A stretch of DNA of 57,690 bases from NCBI GenBank assembly GCA_002395835.1, contig DGVD01000005.1:1-57690 (forward strand), written 5' to 3'. Below are positions 32,886-41,792 of the stretch, in pieces. The notes under the pieces are model-generated. The model did not search any database. It had not been told where the DNA came from and worked only from the letters and a program-made list of their open reading frames with translations. Within the stretch, counting starts at the first letter, position 1. Each line of letters starts with the position of its first letter. The position numbers and the translations under genes are program-made. The DNA comes from Bacteroidales bacterium UBA4293. GTDB lineage: Bacteria; Bacteroidota; Bacteroidia; Bacteroidales; Bacteroidaceae.

Positions 32886-34514
32886 TTACATCATACCGCC
32901 CATACCTGGGTTTGGCATTGGCATTTCTGCCTTGTCTTCCTTCTTATCCACGATAACACATTCTGTGGTCAGGAACATGCCTGCGATAGAAGCTGCATTC
33001 TCCAAAGCTACACGAGCTACCTTAGCTGGGTCTACCACACCTGCCTGATGCAGATTCTCGAACTTATCCAGACGAGCATTGTAACCAAAGTCGCCCTTTC
33101 CAGCACGAACTTCGTTGACTACCACTGCACCTTCCTTACCTGCATTGGCTACAATCTGACGAAGTGGCTCTTCAATGGCACGCTTGATGATTTCAATACC
33201 TGTAGTCTCATCCTGGTTGTCACCGGTCATACCTTCCAAGCTTTCAATAGCACGGATATATGCTACGCCACCACCAGGAACAATTCCTTCTTCAATAGCT
33301 GCACGAGTAGCACAAAGAGCGTCATCCACACGGTCTTTCTTCTCCTTCATTTCTACCTCAGAAGCTGCACCTACATACAGTACTGCTACACCACCACTAA
33401 GCTTAGCCAAACGCTCCTGTAGTTTTTCCTTGTCGTAAGAAGAGGTAGTGTTGGCAATCTCAGCCTTAATCTGGTTTACACGCTCCTGAATCAGGGCTTT
33501 CTCACCCTTACCATTCACAATGGTTGTATTATCTTTAGAGATTGTAACCTTCTCTGCCTGACCCAGCATATCTACTGTAGCCTGATCAAGTTTCAAGCCC
33601 TTCTCTTCGCTGATGACAACGCCATGAGTAAGGATGGCAATATCCTCCAGCATAGCCTTACGGCGATCACCAAATCCTGGAGCCTTCACTGCACAAATCT
33701 TCAATTGAGTACGCAGACGGTTAACTACCAAGGTGGTCAGTGCTTCTGAATCTACATCTTCTGCTACAATCAATAATGGACGTCCGGTCTGAACGGCTGG
33801 TTCCAAGATTGGAAGCATATCCTTCAAGTTGGAAATCTTCTTGTCGTAAAGCAGAATCAATGGATTTTCCATAACACATTCCATCTTCTCTGTATCGGTA
33901 ACAAAATATGGAGACAAGTAACCACGGTCGAACTGCATACCTTCTACTACACCGATGGTTGTGTCGGTACCCTTAGCTTCCTCAATGGTAATCACACCAT
34001 CTTTAGAAACCTTACGCATGGCATCTGCTATCAACTTACCAATAACAGGGTCATTGTTGGCAGAAATAGTAGCTACCTGCTCTATCTTGTCGTAATTGTC
34101 GCCTACCATCTCAGCCTGGTTACGGATACATTCCACAACCTTGGCAACAGCCTTGTCTATACCGCGCTTCAAATCCATTGGGTTTGCTCCAGCTGTAACA
34201 TTCTTCAAGCCTACACCAATGATGGACTGTGCCAGTACGGTAGCTGTAGTAGTACCATCACCCGCATCATCACCAGTCTTAGATGCTACGCTCTTTACCA
34301 ACTGAGCACCTGTATTCTGGAATGGATCAGAAAGTTCTACTTCTTTTGCTACAGTTACACCATCCTTAGTAATCTGTGGAGCACCGAACTTCTTCTCAAT
34401 AATCACATTTCTGCCCTTTGGGCCTAGAGTTACTTTGACTGCATTAGCCAATTCATCAACGCCCTGCTTCAATTGCTCACGAGCCTCAATGTTGAATTTT
34501 ATATCTTTTGCCAT
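32886..34514 (-). CDS. groEL: Chaperonin GroEL
   Basis: Large subunit of the ATP-driven folding chamber, 542 residues. The N-terminus MAKDIKFNIEAREQLKQG, the ATP-site GDGTTTATVLAQ, the family signature AAIEEGIVPGGGVAYIRA and the flexible Met-Gly tail MPMPNPGMGGMM are all present. Length is standard. It follows groES by 35 bases on the minus strand and ends at a strong terminator. It is the only groEL in the window. Confidence 0.99.
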   Translation of the reverse strand: MAKDIKFNIEAREQLKQGVDELANAVKVTLGPKGRNVIIEKKFGAPQITKDGVTVAKEVELSDPFQNTGAQLVKSVASKTGDDAGDGTTTATVLAQSIIGVGLKNVTAGANPMDLKRGIDKAVAKVVECIRNQAEMVGDNYDKIEQVATISANNDPVIGKLIADAMRKVSKDGVITIEEAKGTDTTIGVVEGMQFDRGYLSPYFVTDTEKMECVMENPLILLYDKKISNLKDMLPILEPAVQTGRPLLIVAEDVDSEALTTLVVNRLRTQLKICAVKAPGFGDRRKAMLEDIAILTHGVVISEEKGLKLDQATVDMLGQAEKVTISKDNTTIVNGKGEKALIQERVNQIKAEIANTTSSYDKEKLQERLAKLSGGVAVLYVGAASEVEMKEKKDRVDDALCATRAAIEEGIVPGGGVAYIRAIESLEGMTGDNQDETTGIEIIKRAIEEPLRQIVANAGKEGAVVVNEVRAGKGDFGYNARLDKFENLHQAGVVDPAKVARVALENAASIAGMFLTTECVIVDKKEDKAEMPMPNPGMGGMM

Positions 34515-34549
34515 AATAATTTCCGATTTAAAATGTTCATTTAATAGAA

Positions 34550-34822
34550 TTATGCCAGAATGGCTACTACATCACTCTGGCGCATAATCAGGTATTTCTT
34601 ACCTTCATATTCCAGTTCGGTGCCAGCATATTTTCCATAAAGGACTGTATCACCTACCTTCAATAACATTTCTTCGTCTTTTGTGCCATGACCTACGGCA
34701 ACAACCTCACCCCGCAAAGGCTTTTCCTTTGCAGTATCAGGAATAATAATTCCACCTATTGTCTTTTCTTCTGCAGGTGCAGGGAGTATCAAAACTCGAT
34801 CTGCCAATGGTTTAATATTCAT
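34550..34822 (-). CDS. groES: Co-chaperonin GroES
   Basis: The 90-residue lid of the GroEL chamber. It begins MNIKPLADRVLILPAPAEEK and has the mobile-loop region TIGGIIIPDTAKEKP and the DTVLYGKYAGTE segment. Length is slightly below the usual 94-97. About 130 bases separate it from the hisS terminator. I see neither a CIRCE element (TTAGCACTC inverted repeat) nor a clear TTTG/TAnnTTTG promoter there, so heat control probably uses another signal. groES > groEL form a two-gene unit. Confidence 0.98.
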   Translation of the reverse strand: MNIKPLADRVLILPAPAEEKTIGGIIIPDTAKEKPLRGEVVAVGHGTKDEEMLLKVGDTVLYGKYAGTELEYEGKKYLIMRQSDVVAILA

Positions 34823-34952
34823 ATTATCTATTTTTTAAATTTGACATTTGTATTTTTCCTCTTACACAATCTGTGCCAAAGCCCATTTCTGTTCCTATTC
34901 AACTGTACTTTCCTGTGCCAATACTGACAATCTGCGTGACACAATGGCACCT

Positions 34953-34988
34953 AAAACAAAAACTCCCGGAAACTGATTCCCGGGAGTT
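34953..34988 (-). terminator. Terminator of the tsaB-hisS operon
   Basis: On the minus strand AACTCCCGG pairs with CCGGGAGTT over nine bases with a 10-base loop, followed by TTTTGTTTT. It lies 16 bases after the hisS stop. Confidence 0.85.
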
Positions 34989-35003
34989 ATCTATGAATTA
35001 AAA

Positions 35004-36371
35004 TTAGGCTTGCAAAATATCAACCAATTCTGAAGGAGTTACCAGCCTCTGCTCACCAGAGTTCATATCCTTCAGCGTCAGCTTCTGTTCCTGAAGCTCC
35101 GATTCTCCAACGATGGCTACAAAAGGTACTTGCTTGGAATTGGCATAAGCCATTTGTTTCTTCATCTTGGCGCTGTCAGGGAAGAGCTCTGCATTGATGC
35201 CTGCCTTCCGCACCTGCATCAGAACTTGCATACTGAATGCAGCCTCAGCCTCTCCGAAATTCACGAAGAGCAGTTTGGTGCTATTCACTGCTTCCTTTGG
35301 ATAGAGGTCTAGCTGGTTCAAGACATCATAGATTCGGTCTGCACCAAAAGAGACTCCCACACCACTCACACCAGGCATGCCAAACACCCCTGTAAGATTG
35401 TCATAACGGCCACCACCACTGATGCTCCCGATTTCCACATCCAAAGCCTTCACTTCAAAGATGGCTCCAGTATAGTAGTTTAAGCCTCGTGCCAATGTCA
35501 AATCTAACTCCAGACCGTTCCGAGTTCCTCCCATACTCTTTACCATATTTAAAATGTATTCACATTCCTCTATACCCTTCAGACCTGTTTCTGTATCTGC
35601 CAGAACACTCTTCAGAGTCTGCAGCTTCTCTTCGTTGGTACCACTTAACATGATTACTGGCTGAAGTTTTTCTATAGACTCCACAGGAATACCCTTCTCT
35701 GCCAATTCGGCATTGACATTCTCCAGACCTATCTTGTCCAGTTTATCTATAGCCACCGTAATATCTACTATCTTATCCGCCTGGCCTATCATTTCTGCTA
35801 AACCGGAAAGGATTTTACGGTTGTTCATCTTGATGCAGACACGGACACCAAACTTCTGGAATACCGTGTCAATCATCTGAATCAGTTCTACCTCATTGAG
35901 CAGCGAGTCGGAACCCACCACATCAGCATCACACTGATAGAACTCACGGTAACGGCCTTTCTGAGGACGGTCGGCACGCCATACGGGTTGAATCTGGAAA
36001 CGTTTGAAAGGGAATGCTATTTCATCCCGATGCATCACCACATACCGGGCAAACGGAACAGTCAAATCATAGCGCAAACCTTTTTCACAGAATTTGCTGG
36101 CCAGTTTTGCGGCATTACGGGAAAGCAGTTCCTCGTCGGTCAGACTTTTGAAATAATCGCCGCTGTTCTGAATCTTGAAAAGGAGTTTGTCTCCCTCGTC
36201 ACCATACTTGCCCATCAAGGTAGACAGATTCTCCATGGAAGGAGTCTCTATCTGCTGGAATCCATAGAGGTAAAAAACCTCACGAATGGTATTGAATATA
36301 TAGTTGCGTCGCGCCATCTCCACAGGAGAGAAATCACGCGTACCTTTTGGTATACTTGGTTTTTGTGCCAT
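35004..36371 (-). CDS. hisS: Histidyl-tRNA synthetase
   Basis: Class II aminoacyl-tRNA synthetase charging tRNA-His, 455 residues. Motif 1 region (GTRDFSPVEMARR), motif 2 (FQIQPVWRADRPQKGRYREF), the histidine-binding LARGLNYYTGAIFE and motif 3 (GVSFGADRI) are all visible. The C-terminal anticodon domain (LLFVNFGEAEAAFSMQVL) is also present. Length fits the bacterial type. It is the last gene of the tsaB > DUF4290 > rimM > dxr > rseP > hisS run, nine bases after rseP. Confidence 0.98.
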   Translation of the reverse strand: MAQKPSIPKGTRDFSPVEMARRNYIFNTIREVFYLYGFQQIETPSMENLSTLMGKYGDEGDKLLFKIQNSGDYFKSLTDEELLSRNAAKLASKFCEKGLRYDLTVPFARYVVMHRDEIAFPFKRFQIQPVWRADRPQKGRYREFYQCDADVVGSDSLLNEVELIQMIDTVFQKFGVRVCIKMNNRKILSGLAEMIGQADKIVDITVAIDKLDKIGLENVNAELAEKGIPVESIEKLQPVIMLSGTNEEKLQTLKSVLADTETGLKGIEECEYILNMVKSMGGTRNGLELDLTLARGLNYYTGAIFEVKALDVEIGSISGGGRYDNLTGVFGMPGVSGVGVSFGADRIYDVLNQLDLYPKEAVNSTKLLFVNFGEAEAAFSMQVLMQVRKAGINAELFPDSAKMKKQMAYANSKQVPFVAIVGESELQEQKLTLKDMNSGEQRLVTPSELVDILQA

Positions 36372-36380
36372 AATTATTGG

Positions 36381-37796
36381 TTAAAATAAGAATCGTATTA
36401 CATCATTCAAGTTGGCCCAAATCATCAGGAGGAACAACAATGCCATTCCCACCATCTGGGCATATTCCAGGAATTTGTCATTGGGTTTTCGCCCGGTTAC
36501 CACCTCAAATAAGAGGAATAAGACATGACCACCATCCAACGCTGGAATCGGAAGTATGTTCATAAAGCCCAAAATAATACTTAGGAAGGCTGTCATAAGC
36601 CAGAACCGATGCCAATCCCATTTGTCGGGGAAGATAGAGCCGATAGAACCGAAACCACCCACACTTTTGGCGCCTTGCTTGGTAAAGAGATATTTCAGGT
36701 CGCTCACATAGCCTCCTAAAACATTCCAGCCATAGGACACACCTGCCGGGAAGGATTCAAAGAATCCATAATCTTCATGAACAGATTTCACTTCTGGCAG
36801 TAAAGGCATGAAGCCTATCTTGAACTCTTTTGTCATCAGGATATTCAGGGTATCCATCTGGCCTGCACGCTCCACCGTCAAGGTTAAATGACGAAGGCGA
36901 AGGCTGTCTTCCGGGGTGCATTCCAAGGTCTGGTCCTGGATGCGGGCCATCTCATTTTGGAACTGATTGTATGAAGAAATCATCGTGCCATTGAAGCAAG
37001 TGATTTTATCACCTTTCTGGAGACCTGCCAATGCTCCTGGCATGCCTGAAACGACACTGTCTACCTCATTGGTCACAAGTGCATCCATGAAGATGGGGAC
37101 TTCATTGATCATATCCAGCAAAGACAATTCACCGGGCATTTGGATGGTCACTTCCTGACCTTTACGGTTTACTGTCACCTGATCGGCCTCGGAAATCAGG
37201 CGATACGTGTCGCCTGTGGAACGGGTCTTGATTTCGCCCTTTTCAGTACGCAGCAGGATATCGCCATCCTGAAAGCCGATTTCCTTGGCACGTTCATTGA
37301 ATGCCATTCCTTGGCTGTAATTCTGCACAGGTACATAGTCTGTACCCCAGGCATACAGGACCATTGCATAGATGAAGAAAGCCAAAAGGAAATTAACCAG
37401 CACACCTCCCACCATAATCAGTAGGCGCTGCCAGGCTGGCTTGGAACGGAACTCCCAAGGTTGCTCCGGTTGTTTCATCTGCTCGGTATCCATAGACTCA
37501 TCTATCATACCGGAAATCTTCACATAGCCTCCTAGGGGCACCCATCCTATACCATACTCGGTTCCGGTATAGTTGTCTCCACTGTTCTCTCCGTGAACAG
37601 GAGCCTTGCCCAAAAGCCTACGCAGCCAATTGTCACGGGTACTGATGAGATGAAAATAAGGGTCGAAAAAGAGGAAGAACTTCTCTACTCTTACACCAAA
37701 CAACTTCGAAAAGAAGAAATGGCCTCCTTCATGCAGGGCCACCAGGATGGTCAATGACAAGAGCAGCTGCACACCCTTTATTAATAATACTTCCAT
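36381..37796 (-). CDS. rseP: RIP zinc metalloprotease RseP
   Basis: Site-2-type intramembrane protease of family M50, which cleaves membrane anchors such as anti-sigma factors. The 471-residue protein has the zinc motif HEGGH in the first membrane segment (H22, E23, H26) and the second-half LDGGH motif supplying the aspartate. A PDZ-like region (about 220-290, SGMPGALAGLQKGDKITCFN) lies between them. Four membrane segments are seen. It follows dxr by 15 bases in the operon, a linkage common in bacteria. Confidence 0.95.
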   Translation of the reverse strand: MEVLLIKGVQLLLSLTILVALHEGGHFFFSKLFGVRVEKFFLFFDPYFHLISTRDNWLRRLLGKAPVHGENSGDNYTGTEYGIGWVPLGGYVKISGMIDESMDTEQMKQPEQPWEFRSKPAWQRLLIMVGGVLVNFLLAFFIYAMVLYAWGTDYVPVQNYSQGMAFNERAKEIGFQDGDILLRTEKGEIKTRSTGDTYRLISEADQVTVNRKGQEVTIQMPGELSLLDMINEVPIFMDALVTNEVDSVVSGMPGALAGLQKGDKITCFNGTMISSYNQFQNEMARIQDQTLECTPEDSLRLRHLTLTVERAGQMDTLNILMTKEFKIGFMPLLPEVKSVHEDYGFFESFPAGVSYGWNVLGGYVSDLKYLFTKQGAKSVGGFGSIGSIFPDKWDWHRFWLMTAFLSIILGFMNILPIPALDGGHVLFLLFEVVTGRKPNDKFLEYAQMVGMALLFLLMIWANLNDVIRFLF

Positions 37797-37811
37797 TTTT
37801 TGTTCTTGCTA

Positions 37812-38960
37812 TTAAAATAATTCTGCAGCTACCTTGCGTGCCTCTGCATCGGTAGCCAAATAGTCTTCATAGGTAGGTTTGGCAATAAAGCCTACCTTAC
37901 CCATCGTTTTTTCTATCACTTCTGCCATTTTCAGGAAGGCTATCCGGTCTTCCAGAAAGGCTCTATTCACTACCTCATTGGCTGCATTGACAATACAAGC
38001 CATATTTCCACCTTGGTGCAGGGCTTCGTATGCTAATGCCAGACAACGGAAACGTTGGGTATCCGGACGTTCAAATGTCAAGGAACCTATCTTAAACAGG
38101 TCTAACCGGTCGAAGGATGCCTTCAAGCGGTCTGGATAGCTAAATGCATACTGAATGGGCAGGCGCATGTCGGGAACACCTAGTTGTGCCTTTACAGAGC
38201 CGTCTTCAAACTGTACGGCACTATGAATAACCGACTGTGGATGCACTACTACCTCTATCTGCTCTGGCTTGACACCGAAAAGCCATTTTGCCTCAATCAC
38301 TTCGAAACCCTTATTCATCAGAGTGGCTGAATCTATTGTAATCTTGGCACCCATGGTCCAGCTAGGATGTTTCAGAGCCTGGGCCTTTGTCACATGAGCC
38401 AGTTCTTCCATGCTGCACTTCCGGAACGGGCCACCCGAAGCTGTGAGAAGAATCTTCTCTATTGGATTTCCTATCTCACCGGTCAGACACTGGAAAATAG
38501 CTGAATGCTCTGAGTCCACGGGTAGAATTGGCACATTATACTGCTGAGCCAACTCGTTTATCAGCTCACCTGCCACCACTAATGTTTCCTTATTGGCCAG
38601 GCAGATGGTCTTTCCGGCACGAATGGCACTCATGGTTGGAGGCAACCCTACGAAGCCCACCATCGCTGTCAAGACCATATCAATAGGCTCTGCCTCCACT
38701 ATCTCGCAAAGTGCCTTAGCACCGGTATAAACCTTGATAGGAAGGTCTGAAAGCGCTTCTTTCAGTTGTTCGTATTTCGCCTCATTGGCTATCACCACCA
38801 CTTCCGGCTGAAACTTACGGGCCTGCTCTATCAGCAATTCCACACGGTTGTTCGCTGTTATCGCATAAACCTCATAACGGTCACTCTGCTCTTCTATCAC
38901 TTGAAGAGCCTGTGTTCCGATGGATCCTGTTGATCCTAATATCGCAATCTGTTTTTTCAT
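37812..38960 (-). CDS. dxr: 1-deoxy-D-xylulose-5-phosphate reductoisomerase
   Basis: NADPH-dependent conversion of DXP to methylerythritol phosphate, the committed MEP step. The 382-residue protein has the nucleotide fold ILGSTGSIGTQAL and the LANKETLVVAGE segment. The metal/substrate motif VDSEHSAIFQ and TASGGPF are also present. Length is standard. It is the fourth MEP enzyme in the window, with dxs, ispD and ispF. It sits four bases after rimM and 15 before rseP. Confidence 0.98.
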   Translation of the reverse strand: MKKQIAILGSTGSIGTQALQVIEEQSDRYEVYAITANNRVELLIEQARKFQPEVVVIANEAKYEQLKEALSDLPIKVYTGAKALCEIVEAEPIDMVLTAMVGFVGLPPTMSAIRAGKTICLANKETLVVAGELINELAQQYNVPILPVDSEHSAIFQCLTGEIGNPIEKILLTASGGPFRKCSMEELAHVTKAQALKHPSWTMGAKITIDSATLMNKGFEVIEAKWLFGVKPEQIEVVVHPQSVIHSAVQFEDGSVKAQLGVPDMRLPIQYAFSYPDRLKASFDRLDLFKIGSLTFERPDTQRFRCLALAYEALHQGGNMACIVNAANEVVNRAFLEDRIAFLKMAEVIEKTMGKVGFIAKPTYEDYLATDAEARKVAAELF

Positions 38961-38964
38961 TTCA

Positions 38965-39483
38965 TCACAAATCCAATAAACCTTCAGGTAGTTCCACTAA
39001 GATTTCTCTTTTTTCATGATTTATATCCTGAATGAAATCTTCTTGTGCTGGAATCAGCAACTCTCCTTTAGGTCCTTCTACTTGAAACAAGGTATTTATC
39101 GTGGACTCATCCACCTGTTTTATCGTACCCAAGAATCCTGCATGGACATCCTTAATGGTCATTCCTATGAAATATCCCCAGGTCAACTCACCCTCTTCTG
39201 CCTGTTCTGCCAGCTTAATAGGGAAAAAGACTTCTGCACCCAACAAGAACTGTACGGCTTCAGCCGAATCTAGCCGTTGGAATTTGAACAAGGCGGTATT
39301 GTCATTCTTAAACCGGTACTCTTCAAAGAAGAAAGGAACCAAGATACCATCCAGCTTGCAAACCAGATATTCACAATCCACTCTGTCAAACACATCATCT
39401 GTGAACTGGAGAGCCACCTCTCCGTTCACACCATGTGTCTTTGTTATAATACCTATCTTATATACTTCAGATTCCCGAATCAT
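38965..39483 (-). CDS. rimM: 16S rRNA processing protein RimM
   Basis: Assembly factor for the 30S head that binds ribosomal protein S19. The 172-residue protein has the N-terminal RimM barrel (VYKIGIITKTHGVNGEVALQ) and the C-terminal PRC-barrel domain, with WGYFIGMTIKD near residue 100 and LLIPAQEDFIQDI near the end. Length is typical. It lies between the DUF4290 gene (12-base gap) and dxr (four-base gap). Confidence 0.95.
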   Translation of the reverse strand: MIRESEVYKIGIITKTHGVNGEVALQFTDDVFDRVDCEYLVCKLDGILVPFFFEEYRFKNDNTALFKFQRLDSAEAVQFLLGAEVFFPIKLAEQAEEGELTWGYFIGMTIKDVHAGFLGTIKQVDESTINTLFQVEGPKGELLIPAQEDFIQDINHEKREILVELPEGLLDL

Positions 39484-39495
39484 AAACAGAGCCGG

Positions 39496-40125
39496 TTATT
39501 TCTTACGATTCTTTGCTTTTGATTTCTTACTACTACTGTTGCTGCGAGCAGCTTTTTCCGGCTGCACCTTCATATGGGCAGTCTGTGCAGCTAGCTCATT
39601 CTCGGTAAGGACTATGGCTCCATCGGTCATGTCACGTAGGTCGGCCACTACTTTCTTGTCGGTAGCCACTGTGGGATTCCACTGCAGCATGCTCCTTTTC
39701 ATATGATTAGCCACTAAAGTAAGCAACTGATCTTTATTTTTACCTTCTGGGTAGGTAGCCAGTACCTTAATGAATTTTTCCAGGAGGCTACCATAATGGC
39801 GGTAATGAATAGGAGCCTTATGATAATCTAGCATCCTTGGCCGTTCATTGGCCTTTTCTGCACGGACAATCTCCACGGGATAGTCGATGTCCAGTTTATA
39901 ATCGGACATCAATGCCAGATGGTCCCAAAGCTTGTGGTTGAAATCTGGCACATCCCTCCACTGTGGAAACATATTTCCCATCAGTTGAATGATGGCTTCA
40001 GCACAGCGTTGTCTCTTGGCCCTGTCCTCAATGGAGACAGTATAATCTACCAGATTCTGAATACTACGACCATATTCAGGCATGGGCAGACGTTTACGTT
40101 GGGTATTATATTGTAATTTCATCAT
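39496..40125 (-). CDS. DUF4290 family protein
   Basis: A 209-residue soluble protein beginning MMKLQYNTQRKRLPMPEYGR, which I recognise as DUF4290, a family found in Bacteroidota. The body is helical with conserved-looking segments GNMFPQWRDVPDFNHKLWDH and HYRHYGSLLEKFI. The C-terminus (about 185-209) is a lysine/serine-rich tail ending KKSKAKNRKK, suggesting nucleic-acid or ribosome contact, though that is only inference. No signal peptide or membrane segment is present. It sits between tsaB and rimM, both involved in translation. Either of the first two Met codons may start it. Confidence 0.82.
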   Translation of the reverse strand: MMKLQYNTQRKRLPMPEYGRSIQNLVDYTVSIEDRAKRQRCAEAIIQLMGNMFPQWRDVPDFNHKLWDHLALMSDYKLDIDYPVEIVRAEKANERPRMLDYHKAPIHYRHYGSLLEKFIKVLATYPEGKNKDQLLTLVANHMKRSMLQWNPTVATDKKVVADLRDMTDGAIVLTENELAAQTAHMKVQPEKAARSNSSSKKSKAKNRKK

Positions 40126-40128
40126 ATC

Positions 40129-40821
40129 CTATAATAAGTTCTTAGGCTTAGAGGCTACAAACTCTTTCAAATAAAAAGGCTCAAAATAGGCCACATCTTC
40201 AAACTGGTCGTTCAAATAAGCACGCTCGGCCAGAGGGAACATCCATTTAGCCAACGGGTGAACATCGGGTATAAAATGTGCATTGGGATGAACAATTCTA
40301 TCTTTGCACTTTTCTGCACCATTTCCAAAGAAATACACGGGATGCTGTTCCAAAAACTCGTGATAAGAATTTTCATCCACAATGTCGGCCTGAATAGGAC
40401 GAACTTCTTTTAAGGCACGGTCGTAGACAGCAGCATACACCTCCATGCGCCGAGCATCAATCATCGGACAAAGCAAGGCATCTTCGGGTAGCTCCCTTGA
40501 GCTTAGCAACAAAGGTACACACATGACCTTCAAGGTAGGGACGGACAAGAGTTTCAGGTCCTGCCCATAACAAATTCCCTTAGCCATGGAGACTCCTATA
40601 CGTAAACCGGTGTAAGAACCTGGGCCACAACTTACAGCCACAGCATCTAACGGAATAGCATGGCTGTCGGCAAATGACATTGCCTCGTCCACAAACACTC
40701 CCAAGGTGCTGGCATGTGATGGCCCATTGAAATCCTCCTTTGAATAAATACAGCTTCCGTCCTCACTTACTGCTACTGAACAGACTTCTGTGGAGGTCTC
40801 TATATGTAATATACAAGCCAT
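40129..40821 (-). CDS. tsaB: tRNA threonylcarbamoyladenosine synthesis protein TsaB
   Basis: Partner of TsaD/TsaE in making t6A at position 37 of ANN-decoding tRNAs. The 230-residue ASKHA-fold protein begins MACILHIETSTEVCSVAVSE and contains SCGPGSYTGLRIGVSMAKG, the hallmark of the family. The open frame extends to 40869, but a -7 box at 40841-40848 lies within that part, so the start at 40821 is chosen. It leads the six-gene operon ending in hisS. Confidence 0.95.
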   Translation of the reverse strand: MACILHIETSTEVCSVAVSEDGSCIYSKEDFNGPSHASTLGVFVDEAMSFADSHAIPLDAVAVSCGPGSYTGLRIGVSMAKGICYGQDLKLLSVPTLKVMCVPLLLSSRELPEDALLCPMIDARRMEVYAAVYDRALKEVRPIQADIVDENSYHEFLEQHPVYFFGNGAEKCKDRIVHPNAHFIPDVHPLAKWMFPLAERAYLNDQFEDVAYFEPFYLKEFVASKPKNLL

Positions 40822-40840
40822 AAACTGAACAATTTGAGTG

Positions 40841-40848
40841 CAAAAGTA
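40841..40848 (-). promoter_or_regulatory. -7 box of the tsaB-hisS operon
   Basis: On the minus strand TACTTTTG matches TAnnTTTG and lies 20 bases before the tsaB ATG at 40821. No -33 TTTG is found at 19-21 bp; the yicC -7 box occupies that place. Confidence 0.55.
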
Positions 40849-40869
40849 CCACTTTCTACAAAAAAACAC

Positions 40870-40877
40870 TAATTTTG
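40870..40877 (+). promoter_or_regulatory. -7 box of the yicC-menA operon
   Basis: TAATTTTG matches TAnnTTTG and lies 21 bases before the yicC ATG at 40899. It is back to back with the tsaB -7 box, 21 bp apart, with no clear -33 element. Confidence 0.55.
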
Positions 40878-40898
40878 CAACGAAATTTCTATTTTATT

Positions 40899-41774
40899 AT
40901 GATACAATCCATGACAGGTTACGGCAAAGCTGTCACAACTTATGCCGGAAAGAAGATTACTATAGAGGTAAAATCGCTGAATAGTAAAGCATTGGACCTC
41001 AACACCCGCATTGCCTCACTTTATCGTGAGAAGGAAATGGAGATTAGACAACTCATCGCAGCTACCCTGGAAAGAGGAAAGGTGGATTTTATCCTCTGGA
41101 CAGAGAAAGATGAGACTCAGGTTGCCTCTCCTATTAATGGGAATGTACTGGAATCTTATTACAAACAAATATGTACCCTCTCCGCTGAAAGGAACATACC
41201 ACTACCTAGCGACTGGTTCTCTATCTTGCTCCGTTTGCCTGATGTCATGTCTAAGGCCGAAGCTGAAGAGCTATCCGAGGAAGAATGGGCCGTAGTCCGT
41301 AAAGGTATTGAAGATGCCTTGGAACAGTTGGTTAACTTCCGTAAGCAAGAAGGAGAAGCACTCTATAAAAAGTTCTCTGAAAAGATAGATAACATCGAAG
41401 CTCTCCTTAAGAGTATTGAACCTTTTGAGAAGAGTCGCGTGGAAAAAATCCGTGAACGCATTATCGATGCACTTGAAAAAACCATCAGCGTGGATTATGA
41501 CAAAAACCGCCTGGAACAAGAACTCATCTACTATGTTGAGAAATTGGATATCAACGAAGAGAAGCAGCGTCTTACCAACCATTTGAAGTATTTCCGTGAG
41601 ACCATGCTGGAAGGTCATGGGCAAGGGAAGAAGCTGGGCTTCATCGCTCAGGAAATGGGACGTGAAATCAATACGACAGGCAGCAAGAGTAACCAGGCTG
41701 AGATGCAGAACATCGTGGTGCGAATGAAGGATGAACTTGAGCAGATTAAGGAACAAGTCCTGAATGTCATGTAA
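40899..41774 (+). CDS. YicC family endoribonuclease
   Basis: A 291-residue member of the YicC/YloC family, some of which have been shown to be endoribonucleases. The N-terminus MIQSMTGYGKAVTTYAGKKI and the segment EVKSLNSKALDLNTRI are diagnostic. The C-terminus carries the DUF1732 signature, here KLGFIAQEMGREINTTGSKS. An in-frame ATG at 40875 overlaps the -7 box, so 40899 is used. It leads the operon yicC > gmk > nadD > MORN > menA, and the yicC-gmk linkage is common in bacteria. Confidence 0.93.
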   Translation: MIQSMTGYGKAVTTYAGKKITIEVKSLNSKALDLNTRIASLYREKEMEIRQLIAATLERGKVDFILWTEKDETQVASPINGNVLESYYKQICTLSAERNIPLPSDWFSILLRLPDVMSKAEAEELSEEEWAVVRKGIEDALEQLVNFRKQEGEALYKKFSEKIDNIEALLKSIEPFEKSRVEKIRERIIDALEKTISVDYDKNRLEQELIYYVEKLDINEEKQRLTNHLKYFRETMLEGHGQGKKLGFIAQEMGREINTTGSKSNQAEMQNIVVRMKDELEQIKEQVLNVM

Positions 41775-41792
41775 ACCTCCTAACACACAACT

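Noticed and set aside
34823..34952. CIRCE/HrcA operator before groES
   Set aside because: No TTAGCACTC-N9-GAGTGCTAA or near match is present in the gap.
24503..34988. Shared ACTCCCG stems at 24503 and 34962 as copies of a repeat element
   Set aside because: Only the short terminator stem is shared; loops and flanks differ, so independent terminators are the simpler explanation.
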